This document shows positions 24,186-33,131 of a DNA stretch of 64,000 bases, piece by piece. The stretch comes from Flavobacterium sp. GTDB lineage: Bacteria; Bacteroidota; Bacteroidia; Flavobacteriales; Flavobacteriaceae. The notes beneath the pieces are model-generated. The model had not been told where the DNA came from, did not search any database, and saw only the letters and a list, made by a program, of their open reading frames with translations. How positions within the stretch are numbered: the stretch's first letter is position 1; each line of letters starts with the position of its first letter. The position numbers were made by a program, and so were the translations under genes. The stretch lies in the NCBI GenBank assembly GCA_029946065.1, contig JAQSDU010000020.1, positions 62,001 to 126,000 on the forward strand. The letters run 5' to 3'.

Positions 24186-25949
24186 TCAATAAGCGGAAAA
24201 AAGATTTTGTAAACTTTTTACATCTATTTTACTAAAACGTTGTAGTGATTCCATGTCGCCGTGTTCTATGAATTCGTCGGGAATTCCGAGTACAATTATT
24301 TTCGAATTGTATTGATGAAAAGCCGCAAATTCTGTAATACCGCTCCCGAAACCACCTTTTATAGTGCCGTCTTCGATGGTAATTACGGTTTCAAATTGTG
24401 CAAAAATTTCATGCAACAGTTTTTCGTCAAGAGGTTTTATAAAAGGAAAATCGTAATGTGCTATTTCATTTTCATATGCTGCCAGAGCTGTAATCACATT
24501 GTTTCCGATGGTTCCGGCGGATAAAATTGCGGTGTTTTTTCCTATTTTTATACAATTTGCTTTTCCGATTTCGATTTTTTCAAAAGGCAATTGCCAGTTG
24601 ATGGTTACGCCACGCCCTCTTGGGTAGCGAATAGCGATCGGATGTTCCAATCCAAGTTGTGCGGTGTATAAAATATTCCGCAATTCTATTTCATTCAGCG
24701 GCGCATAGACAATGATATTCGGAATGCAGCGCAAATAAGCCAAATCAAAAACACCGTGATGCGTTGCACCATCTTCGCCTACCAAACCGGCGCGATCGAG
24801 GCAAAAGATCACTGGTAAATCCTGCAAAGCCACATCGTGGATCACTTGGTCATAAGCCCGTTGCAGGAAAGTCGAATAAATATTACAAAACACAATCATG
24901 CCTTGAGTTGCCATTCCGGCAGCTAAAGTTACGGCGTGCTGCTCGGCAATTCCAACATCAAAAGCGCGCTCGGGAAAAGCATCCATCATAAATTTCAAGG
25001 AACTTCCCGATGGCATTGCGGGCGTAATTCCGATGATTTTTTCATTTGCTTTGGCGAGATCCAAAACCGTCAAACCAAAAACATCCTGGTATTTTGGCGG
25101 CAGATTTTCTTCGGATTTTAGGTGTATTTCGCCTGTATTTTTATCGAATTTTCCTGGTGCATGGTATTTTACTTGGTCTTCTTCAGCTTTCTTCAGCCCT
25201 TTTCCTTTTGTGGTGATAATGTGGAGGAATTTCGGACCTTTTACATTTTTAAGGCGTTCCAATGCTGCGATTACGGCAACAATATCATGACCGTCAATTG
25301 GACCTGAATAATCAAAATTCAGCGATTTGATCATGTTGTTTTGTTTGGGATTCTTGCCTTGCTTTACCGCGGTCAGATAATTTTTCAGCGCGCCAACACT
25401 TGGATCAATTCCGATGGCATTGTCGTTAAGAATCACCAATAAATTCGCGTCGGTAACTCCGGCGTGGTTCAATCCTTCAAACGCCATTCCGCTAGCAATC
25501 GACGCATCGCCAACAACGGCAATGTGTTTTTTATTGAAATCGCCTTTTAATTTTGAGGCTATCGCCATTCCCAAAGCTGCAGAAATTGCAGTTGAAGAAT
25601 GTCCTACGCCGAATGTATCATAAACACTTTCGCTTCTTTTTGGAAAGCCGGAAATACCACCGAACTGCCTATTGGTATGAAAATTTTTGCGTCTTCCCGT
25701 CAGTATTTTATGACCGTAAGCCTGATGTCCAACATCCCAAACCAGTATATCTTCGGGTGTATTAAAAACATAATGAAGCGCAATGGTCAATTCTACAACA
25801 CCAAGGCTGGCACCGAGATGACCTTCTTTTACCGAAACGACATCGATGATAAAATCGCGAAGTTCCCGTGCGAGTTGCGGCAGTTGGTTTTCGGGTAACC
25901 GACGTAAATCACTCGGATTCTGAACTTGTGAAAGCAAATTTTCAGGCAT
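24186..25949 (-). CDS. dxs: 1-deoxy-D-xylulose-5-phosphate synthase
   Basis: 587 residues from the ATG at 25949. The thiamine-diphosphate motif is GDASIASGMAFEGLNHAG to LLVILNDN. The transketolase-like centre includes HLGASLGVVELT, WDVGHQAYGHKIL and DRAGLVGEDGATHHGVFD. It condenses pyruvate and glyceraldehyde 3-phosphate, the first step of the MEP isoprenoid pathway. At 587 aa it is slightly shorter than E. coli Dxs. Its promoter and that of tadA are packed back to back in 38 bp. Confidence 0.96.
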   Translation of the reverse strand: MPENLLSQVQNPSDLRRLPENQLPQLARELRDFIIDVVSVKEGHLGASLGVVELTIALHYVFNTPEDILVWDVGHQAYGHKILTGRRKNFHTNRQFGGISGFPKRSESVYDTFGVGHSSTAISAALGMAIASKLKGDFNKKHIAVVGDASIASGMAFEGLNHAGVTDANLLVILNDNAIGIDPSVGALKNYLTAVKQGKNPKQNNMIKSLNFDYSGPIDGHDIVAVIAALERLKNVKGPKFLHIITTKGKGLKKAEEDQVKYHAPGKFDKNTGEIHLKSEENLPPKYQDVFGLTVLDLAKANEKIIGITPAMPSGSSLKFMMDAFPERAFDVGIAEQHAVTLAAGMATQGMIVFCNIYSTFLQRAYDQVIHDVALQDLPVIFCLDRAGLVGEDGATHHGVFDLAYLRCIPNIIVYAPLNEIELRNILYTAQLGLEHPIAIRYPRGRGVTINWQLPFEKIEIGKANCIKIGKNTAILSAGTIGNNVITALAAYENEIAHYDFPFIKPLDEKLLHEIFAQFETVITIEDGTIKGGFGSGITEFAAFHQYNSKIIVLGIPDEFIEHGDMESLQRFSKIDVKSLQNLFSAY

Positions 25950-25953
25950 AAAG

Positions 25954-25961
25954 CAAATGTA
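25954..25961 (-). promoter_or_regulatory. -7 element TACATTTG, 4 nt before dxs start
   Basis: Read on the minus strand as TACATTTG-CTTT-ATG. It lies only 14 bp from the opposite-facing tadA -7 box, so the two promoters overlap each other's upstream regions. Confidence 0.65.
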
Positions 25962-25975
25962 CAAATTTGAATTCC

Positions 25976-25983
25976 TATTTTTG
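25976..25983 (+). promoter_or_regulatory. -7 element TATTTTTG, 4 nt before tadA start
   Basis: Arrangement TATTTTTG-CCAC-ATG, predicting a leaderless tadA mRNA. Confidence 0.65.
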
Positions 25984-25987
25984 CCAC

Positions 25988-26434
25988 ATGGAAAACATTT
26001 TCACCGACGAATATTTCATGAAAAAAGCCTTACACGAAGCCGAAATGGCTTTTGATAAAGGTGAAATTCCAATCGGAGCCGTTATCGTTATCGACAATAA
26101 AGTCATCGCACGCACACACAATCTAACCGAAATGCTGCACGACGTTACCGCCCATGCCGAAATGCAGGCCATTACTTCTGCGGCTAATTTCCTCGGCGGC
26201 AAATACCTCAAAAACTGCACGCTTTATGTCACCGTCGAACCTTGTCAAATGTGTGCAGGTGCTTTATATTGGAGCCAGATCTCCAAAATCGTTTATGCCG
26301 CTCCCGATGCCGAACGCGGTTTTCTTAAAATGGGAACACAATTGCATCCGAAAACTACCGTCGTTAATGGCGTAATGGCAGAACAAGCTGCCGATTTAAT
26401 GTTGCGGTTCTTCGCTGAAAAGCGAAAAAAATAA
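25988..26434 (+). CDS. tadA: tRNA-specific adenosine deaminase
   Basis: 148 residues from the ATG at 25988; a TTG-initiated extension lies upstream of the promoter and is rejected. The zinc and catalytic residues are in HAEMQAI and EPCQMCAGAL (HAE and PCxxC). The enzyme converts A34 to inosine in tRNA-Arg(ACG). GEIPIGAVIV and AERGF are also typical of TadA. Confidence 0.94.
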   Translation: MENIFTDEYFMKKALHEAEMAFDKGEIPIGAVIVIDNKVIARTHNLTEMLHDVTAHAEMQAITSAANFLGGKYLKNCTLYVTVEPCQMCAGALYWSQISKIVYAAPDAERGFLKMGTQLHPKTTVVNGVMAEQAADLMLRFFAEKRKK

Positions 26435-26610
26435 CCCTTTTTTTAACACTGAAAAATATTTTTTTAAATCTGAAATTTCTACACGAATAATCAGAAAAAT
26501 AAATATACATTTACTACAATATTAATGACATTTTAACAGTTATGGGTTTAATTGTGAAATGTTAATTTTTTTTTACAACCTCCGTTCTTAACCAATAACT
26601 CTTAATAAAA

Positions 26611-29600
26611 ATGAAAACGAAAAGTTTTGTTTGCGTGTTTTTTGCATTTTTTTTGTTCCAGGCGTGCAGTAAAAAATCGGCTGCCGATTTTAATTCAGAT
26701 TTTTCGTTATTCAAAGAGTACATTTCAAGTTTTTCGAGCGGCATTGTGCCCGCAAAAACAGACATCCGTGTGGTTTTGGCATTCAACAGTAAAGACCTTA
26801 AAGCCAACAAAGTTTTATCCGACGATTTGTTCGATATTTCTCCAAGTGTTGATGGTAAGGTCGTTGCGCTTTCCAACAATACCATAGCTTTCATTCCTGA
26901 AAAAAAACTAAAGCAAGACACCGAATATCAAATTACATTCCATCTATCCAAACTCAAAAAAGTACCGGAAGAAATGGAAGATTTCCACTTCACTATCAAA
27001 ACCATCAAACAGGATTTTGTAGTGGAACCGAAAGACGTACAATCCTACAACAAAGAATACCAATACCTGAATTGCGTTTTGCGTACCGCTGATTTAATGC
27101 CTTTGGAAACTGCTGTAAAACTCGTCACCGCAAAATATGCCGGGCAAGGATTGAAGATAAAATTTGACAATGCCATCAAAGAAGGCAAGGAATTCAAATT
27201 CATCATCGACAGTATTCACAGGCAATCCACCGAAGGAAAACTCGAAATCAATTATGATGGCGATGCCGCCGATATTGATTCAAAAGGTACCATCGATTAC
27301 AACATTGCTGCACTTGGAGATTTCAAAATCATGACTACGGAATTGGAAGACGATGGCGAGCACACTTTGCTTATCAACTTTTCCGATCCACTGCTAAAAG
27401 TGCAGGATTTTCGAGGATTGGTATATATTGAAAATGCCAAGAACCTCAAGTTTTCTACCCAAGGCAACTTGCTGAAAGTGTTCTTCAATAACGAAAAACC
27501 AACAACTCCAGAGCCGGTAATCGTAACAACCGTAACAGACACCACAGCCGCAGTTGCCGCTGCCATAATAGATTCAACGGCTGTTGATACGACAGCCGCA
27601 GTTACGGTAGCCAACTATAATGAAGAAAATGCCACCGATTTAGGTTCGACAGCCAACCAATTAATCGGCGAACTGAAAGTGTATGTTTTTCAGGGAATAG
27701 AAAGCGAATACGGACAAAAAATGACCGCAGATTATTCGACAAAAATTGTCTTTGGACAACTAAAACCAAAAGTAGAAGTTCTACAAAACGGAACAATTAT
27801 GCCAAGTTCAGGGAAATTTCGCATTAATTTCCAAGCAGTAAACTTGAAAGCTGTTGATGTAAGAATCTTCAAAATTTATAAAAATAACATTCTTCAATTC
27901 CTTCAAGACAATCAACTTAATGGTGCACGAAACCTTAGGCAAGTTGGGCAGCCCGTGGCAAAAACCACATTGGATTTAAAACAGAATCCACTAGTGAACT
28001 TGAGCAAATGGAACACTTTTGCCCTCGATTTATCAAAAATAATAACGCCGGATCCCGGTGCAATTTACCGCGTTGAATTCGTTTACAAAAAAGAGTATTC
28101 CGTTTATAAATGCGATAGCGTCGAAACGGATGAAAATCAAAACGAAGATGCTGAAGAGGAAAACGAAAATGACGTCAACTACAGCAACGGCGGCGATTAT
28201 GATTACGAATATTACTATGATGAAGACTACGACTGGCGCGAACAAGAAGATCCGTGCACGAATTCGTATTATTATAATAACAAAGTAGGTACCAATATTT
28301 TAGCGACAGACTTGGGTGTAATTGCCAAACGCGGCGAGAACAAATCGTATTTTTTTGCCGTCAATAATATCGTAACGACAGCGCCAGTATCGGGTGCGAA
28401 AGTAGAATTGTACAGTTATCAGCAGCAAAAACTAGCTACAGAAACGACCAATGGCGACGGTATCGTTAATTTTCAGCTTGACAAATTTGCTTATTTTGCC
28501 ATCGTAACAAAAGGGGATAATACCACTTATATCAAACTCGACGACGGCTTGTCATTGTCTGTCAGTAATTTTGATGTAGCGGGCGAAGAACTACAAAAAG
28601 GTCTTAAAGGTTACATCTATGGCGAACGCGGCGTATGGCGTCCTGGCGATAATCTGTATTTGTCTTTTATATTGAATGACGAAGCAAATAAACTGCCGAA
28701 ATCACATCCGATAAAATTCCGCCTTTCTGATCCGAACGGAAAAGTCACGTACCAAACCGTCCAGAAATCCAACGAAATGAACCATTATGCTTTTGTAGTG
28801 CCAACCAATGCCGATGCACCAACTGGAAGCTGGGAAGCCGTCGTGACTGTTGGCGGTGCGAGGTTTTATAAAAACATCAAAATCGAAACCATCAAGCCAA
28901 ATCGACTTCGCGTCAAGAATAATTTCAACAAGGCGATACTTTCTGCTGTAAGTCCAAATATCGCAAATCTTGAAGTAACATGGCTGCATGGTGCAGTGGC
29001 GAAAAATCTCAAGGTCGAAATGCAGGCAAAATTCTCACAACAGGAAACCTCTTTTAAAAATTATCCAAAATATACTTTTGACGATTTAGTACGCGAGTTT
29101 GACACCGAAGAAATCAGCATTTTTTCCGGCAAGCTTGATGCAAATGGCCGCGCATCGGTTAATATCCAACCGAAATTACAAGCACAAGCACCGGGCATGC
29201 TGAAAGCGGCATTCATCACCAAAGTGTATGAAGAAGGCGGTGATTTTAGTACAGATGTGATTGTGTCAACCTATTCGCCTTATTCGACATATGTTGGAAT
29301 AAAAGCACCGGAACCAAGCAAATATGGTGCTTTGGAAACCGGAAAAGTCAACAAATTTGACATCATTACTGTTGGCGAAAACGGAAGACCAAGATCGGTT
29401 AGCAACCTTGAAGTCAAAGTTTTTAAAGTTGAATGGCGTTGGTGGTGGGATGCGTCGAATGACAATCTGTCCAATTATAATTCAGGAAATTCTACAACTG
29501 CTTTCAAGACTTATAATATCAGCACTGACGGTAATGGAAAAGGCTCGATTGCATTTTCAGTGACCGACGATGAATGGGGTAGGTATTTGATCCGTGTCGT

Positions 29601-32289
29601 GGATCCAATAGGCGGACATGCAACGGCGCAAACGGCTTTGATCGACTGGCCGTATTGGTCAGGAAAAACACGTAATACCGATGCAACAACTGCGAATATG
29701 CTCGTGTTTTCAACCGATAAAAAGAACTACGCTGTTGGCGAAAAAGCGAAAATTTCTTTCCCATCCAGTGAAGGTGGCAGGGCTTTGATTTCCATCGAAA
29801 ACGGCACAAAAGTCTTACAATCACTTTGGGCGGAAACTGAAAAAGGCGAAACAAAAGTCGAGATCCCAATCACGGCCGAAATGGCACCAAATGTCTACCT
29901 GCACATCACTTTATTACAACCGCACGCTACGACGAAAAACGATTCGCCGATCAGGATGTATGGTATCGTCCCGATTGAAGTAGTCGATAAAAATACTATT
30001 CTAGAACCAAAAATTGCGATGCCAGCCGTGTTAAAACCGGAGCAAACATTTGCTTTAAAAGTGAGCGAGAAAAATGGACGTGCGATGACTTATACCATAG
30101 CCATCGTTGATGAAGGATTGCTAGATTTAACGCGATTCAAAACGCCAAATGCTTGGGACAGTTTTTATGTGAGAGAAGCACTAGGTGTAAAAACTTGGGA
30201 TGTTTATGATGACGTTATCGGTGCTTATGGAGGCAAAGTCAACCAGATTTTTAGCATTGGTGGTGACCAGGATTTAGGCGGCGGAAAAGCCAAAAAAGCC
30301 AATCGTTTCAAACCGGTTGTGGTTTATCTTGGACCATTCGTTTTGCCGGCAGGAGATTCCAAAATACACAACATAAAATTGCCAAAATATATCGGTTCTG
30401 TGCGCACAATGGTCGTCGCAGCGGATGCTAAAACTAGCGCCTATGGAAGTATCGAGAAAGCTACGCCGGTTAGAAGTCCATTGATGGTATTGGCCTCGTT
30501 GCCTCGAAAAATATCACCTTCGGAAAAAGTGACGATTCCTGTGACTGTTTTTGCAATGGAAAAAAATGTTAAGAATGTAACCATACAAATCAAAACCAAC
30601 AACGGACTTAGGATCATCGGTAGTCCAACGCAAACGGTTAATTTTACACAGCCTGACGAAAAAATGGTTTACTATAATTTAGAAGTCGGTAGCGCCACCG
30701 GAATCGGAAAATTACAAGTCATCGCCACTTCCGGAAAGGAAAAATCGACTTATGACGTGGAAATCGATATGGTCAATCCGAATCCAATAACAAACACTTT
30801 CAAAGATGTAGTTTTAGAACCAAACAGCACCAAAACCCTTTCATGGGCAACTTTTGGTGTAGCGGGAAGCAATAAAGCGAGCATAGAATTTTCTTCAATG
30901 CCGACCATCGATCTAAACAGAAGATTGAATTATTTGATTTCTTATCCGCACGGATGTGTCGAACAAACAACCTCTTCGGTATTTCCGCAGTTGTTCCTTA
31001 GCGATGTTGCAGATTTGGATGTTTCGCGCATTAGCAACATTCAGAAAAATGTAACAGCAGGCATCAGTAGATTGAGCGGTTTTCAACTCGCAAATGGTGG
31101 ATTTACCTATTGGCCGGGAATGGCTTATGCTGATGATTGGGGTACTTCCTATGCTGGACATTTCCTAACTGAAGCGGAGAAAAAAGGTTATTTATTACCT
31201 GTAAATTGCAAATCAAAATGGATTTCGTATCAGCAAAAAGAAGCCAAATTATGGCGCTTTCAACCGCAATATGGCAATGATCTGGCACAAGCCTATCGCC
31301 TTTATACATTGGCGCTTGCCGGTGCTCCTGATTTGCCATCGATGAACAGACTGCGCGAAACGAACAATATTTCCAACGAAAGCAAATTGCGTCTTGCTGC
31401 GGCTTATGTGCTGGCCGGACAAAAAGCAGCCGGAGCGTCATTGCTTGCAAAAACCAATATTGACGAAGAAGGCGGACTTTACAATTATTACTATTACGGT
31501 TCTTTCGACCGAAATCGTGCGATGGCACTCGAAACGTTAATCCTGCTTGGACAAAAACCACGTGCTTTTGCAATGGCACAAAAAGTGGCGAAAGACATGG
31601 CTGCCGACCAATGGATGAGCACGCAAACAACGGCTTATTGCTTATACGCCATGTCGAAATTTGCGCAAAGTAATGGCAGTAAAGGCCTTGATGTTCAGTT
31701 TACACAAAGTGGAAAAGGCTTCCGGATTGTCACAGCAAAATCATTCGCTGACCGAGCGTTGGTCGTCAAACCCGGAACGAATGGCGTGACAATTAAAAAT
31801 AACAAAAACAATACAATATATGTGCGTGTTTTGAGTAGCGGCATTCTTCCAATTGGTCAAGAACAAGTTGTTCAGAACAGTTTGTCTGCCAATGTAGTTT
31901 TCAAAAACAGGAAAGGTGCAGTCGTGAATGTAACAAAAATTGCCCAAGGCACAGAATTTATTGCTGAGGTCACCATTCGCAACCAGCGCAATGAGCGCGT
32001 AGAAAATGTAGCGTTATCTCAGATTTTGCCTTCTGGATTTGAAATCGTCAATACTCGATTCACCGATTATGGAGATGCGACGAACAACAATGCCGATTAT
32101 ATCGACATTCGCGATGACAGAACGAATTTCTATTTTTCACTTAAAGCAAACGAAGCCAAGACATTTAAAGTTTTGTTGAATGCGTCGTATTTAGGGAAAT
32201 ATTACCTGCCGGGATTGCAATGCGAGGCGATGTATGACCATACCTATTTGGCAAGGACGAAAGGGCAGTGGATAGATATTGTTAAGTAA
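26611..32289 (+). CDS. Alpha-2-macroglobulin family lipoprotein (thioester type)
   Basis: 1892 residues. Lipoprotein signal MKTKSFVCVFFAFFLFQAC with Cys19. MG-type beta domains fill most of the length; YIYGERGVWRPGDNLYLSFIL (about 670) is the bacterial MG domain mark. The thioester motif is C1449-VEQ in YPHGCVEQTTS, followed by an alpha-helical thioester domain. Such proteins trap attacking proteases at the cell surface or periplasm and are classically paired with PBP1C, which lies two genes downstream. Residues about 505-560 form an acidic, Tyr-rich low-complexity insert (DYDYEYYYDEDYDW). Two later genes begin with GTG 6 and 5 bp after the preceding stops, indicating one operon. Confidence 0.93.
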   Translation: MKTKSFVCVFFAFFLFQACSKKSAADFNSDFSLFKEYISSFSSGIVPAKTDIRVVLAFNSKDLKANKVLSDDLFDISPSVDGKVVALSNNTIAFIPEKKLKQDTEYQITFHLSKLKKVPEEMEDFHFTIKTIKQDFVVEPKDVQSYNKEYQYLNCVLRTADLMPLETAVKLVTAKYAGQGLKIKFDNAIKEGKEFKFIIDSIHRQSTEGKLEINYDGDAADIDSKGTIDYNIAALGDFKIMTTELEDDGEHTLLINFSDPLLKVQDFRGLVYIENAKNLKFSTQGNLLKVFFNNEKPTTPEPVIVTTVTDTTAAVAAAIIDSTAVDTTAAVTVANYNEENATDLGSTANQLIGELKVYVFQGIESEYGQKMTADYSTKIVFGQLKPKVEVLQNGTIMPSSGKFRINFQAVNLKAVDVRIFKIYKNNILQFLQDNQLNGARNLRQVGQPVAKTTLDLKQNPLVNLSKWNTFALDLSKIITPDPGAIYRVEFVYKKEYSVYKCDSVETDENQNEDAEEENENDVNYSNGGDYDYEYYYDEDYDWREQEDPCTNSYYYNNKVGTNILATDLGVIAKRGENKSYFFAVNNIVTTAPVSGAKVELYSYQQQKLATETTNGDGIVNFQLDKFAYFAIVTKGDNTTYIKLDDGLSLSVSNFDVAGEELQKGLKGYIYGERGVWRPGDNLYLSFILNDEANKLPKSHPIKFRLSDPNGKVTYQTVQKSNEMNHYAFVVPTNADAPTGSWEAVVTVGGARFYKNIKIETIKPNRLRVKNNFNKAILSAVSPNIANLEVTWLHGAVAKNLKVEMQAKFSQQETSFKNYPKYTFDDLVREFDTEEISIFSGKLDANGRASVNIQPKLQAQAPGMLKAAFITKVYEEGGDFSTDVIVSTYSPYSTYVGIKAPEPSKYGALETGKVNKFDIITVGENGRPRSVSNLEVKVFKVEWRWWWDASNDNLSNYNSGNSTTAFKTYNISTDGNGKGSIAFSVTDDEWGRYLIRVVDPIGGHATAQTALIDWPYWSGKTRNTDATTANMLVFSTDKKNYAVGEKAKISFPSSEGGRALISIENGTKVLQSLWAETEKGETKVEIPITAEMAPNVYLHITLLQPHATTKNDSPIRMYGIVPIEVVDKNTILEPKIAMPAVLKPEQTFALKVSEKNGRAMTYTIAIVDEGLLDLTRFKTPNAWDSFYVREALGVKTWDVYDDVIGAYGGKVNQIFSIGGDQDLGGGKAKKANRFKPVVVYLGPFVLPAGDSKIHNIKLPKYIGSVRTMVVAADAKTSAYGSIEKATPVRSPLMVLASLPRKISPSEKVTIPVTVFAMEKNVKNVTIQIKTNNGLRIIGSPTQTVNFTQPDEKMVYYNLEVGSATGIGKLQVIATSGKEKSTYDVEIDMVNPNPITNTFKDVVLEPNSTKTLSWATFGVAGSNKASIEFSSMPTIDLNRRLNYLISYPHGCVEQTTSSVFPQLFLSDVADLDVSRISNIQKNVTAGISRLSGFQLANGGFTYWPGMAYADDWGTSYAGHFLTEAEKKGYLLPVNCKSKWISYQQKEAKLWRFQPQYGNDLAQAYRLYTLALAGAPDLPSMNRLRETNNISNESKLRLAAAYVLAGQKAAGASLLAKTNIDEEGGLYNYYYYGSFDRNRAMALETLILLGQKPRAFAMAQKVAKDMAADQWMSTQTTAYCLYAMSKFAQSNGSKGLDVQFTQSGKGFRIVTAKSFADRALVVKPGTNGVTIKNNKNNTIYVRVLSSGILPIGQEQVVQNSLSANVVFKNRKGAVVNVTKIAQGTEFIAEVTIRNQRNERVENVALSQILPSGFEIVNTRFTDYGDATNNNADYIDIRDDRTNFYFSLKANEAKTFKVLLNASYLGKYYLPGLQCEAMYDHTYLARTKGQWIDIVK

Positions 32290-32295
32290 TCATCG

Positions 32296-33126
32296 GTGAA
32301 AACGAACATTTTTCTATTGGTATTTTTATTGATTTTGCTTTGTAGTTGTGGAAAAAGACAATTGCAAACCAATACAACAGCTACTGCGGAAACAATGCCT
32401 GATACAGGTTTTGTTTCCAAAGTAAATGTGGACAAAATCTTGAATAATTACGCCTCAAAAGCAGCGGAATTTGACAAAAGTGACAGCCTTTTTTATCCCG
32501 TCGGCCGGTATATGGACGAAGATACTTCGCGCATTATTGTTATCGGAAAGTTCATAGATCACCAGAAAGTATATGCTGTTGATATTTCCTCTCAGATGAA
32601 TGCAACTGTAAGTTTCTATTGCTTAAATGGTAAGCAATGGCAGAAAATCGGCAGCCATGAGACACCTAATGATATTCTAAAAGTAGCATTCAAAGATTAT
32701 GACGGCGACGGGAAAAACGAAATCATAACCGAGGGACATTATAATATGAACGGTAATTTCTGCAATGAATTCTATCATTTTTCAGTCGCAAACAACACGG
32801 TTAATTATGCCGGAAGTTTTTTTGCAGGTGTTTACGATTATGAAATTGGAGAAGGAGGAAAAACGCTGAAGGTAGAATATGGCGGGAGTTGGTATATGCC
32901 TCAGAGTAAAACTATATATGGATGGCGGAATGAAAAACTGATTCCTTTAAGACAAGTCACACTTCGGCTAAAGCGTGTCGATATGGAGCATGAAGCCCAA
33001 TGGATTATTTATGAAGAAAATCCAACCTTTGATAAAGACACGTTAGTTCAGAAATTTAAAAAGACCTACTGCGAAAAGAATCAGAAACGCTATGATTTAT
33101 GGGAAAACTTCTTCCTTAACAACTAA
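32296..33126 (+). CDS. Hypothetical lipoprotein between A2M and PBP1C genes
   Basis: 276 residues starting at GTG, 6 bp after the A2M stop. Signal MKTNIFLLVFLLILLCSCG with a lipobox Cys. The mature part has a segment DYDGDGKNEIITEGHYNMNG, similar to FG-GAP/VCBS repeat or EF-hand-like Ca-binding loops, and beta-rich sequence. Cotranscription with A2M and pbpC suggests a cell-envelope role. No family recognised. Confidence 0.75.
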   Translation: MKTNIFLLVFLLILLCSCGKRQLQTNTTATAETMPDTGFVSKVNVDKILNNYASKAAEFDKSDSLFYPVGRYMDEDTSRIIVIGKFIDHQKVYAVDISSQMNATVSFYCLNGKQWQKIGSHETPNDILKVAFKDYDGDGKNEIITEGHYNMNGNFCNEFYHFSVANNTVNYAGSFFAGVYDYEIGEGGKTLKVEYGGSWYMPQSKTIYGWRNEKLIPLRQVTLRLKRVDMEHEAQWIIYEENPTFDKDTLVQKFKKTYCEKNQKRYDLWENFFLNN

Positions 33127-33131
33127 AAGCC

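Noticed and set aside
25949..25987. TTG-initiated extensions of dxs and tadA
   Set aside because: Both would start inside or upstream of the respective promoter elements and lack similarity to the families.
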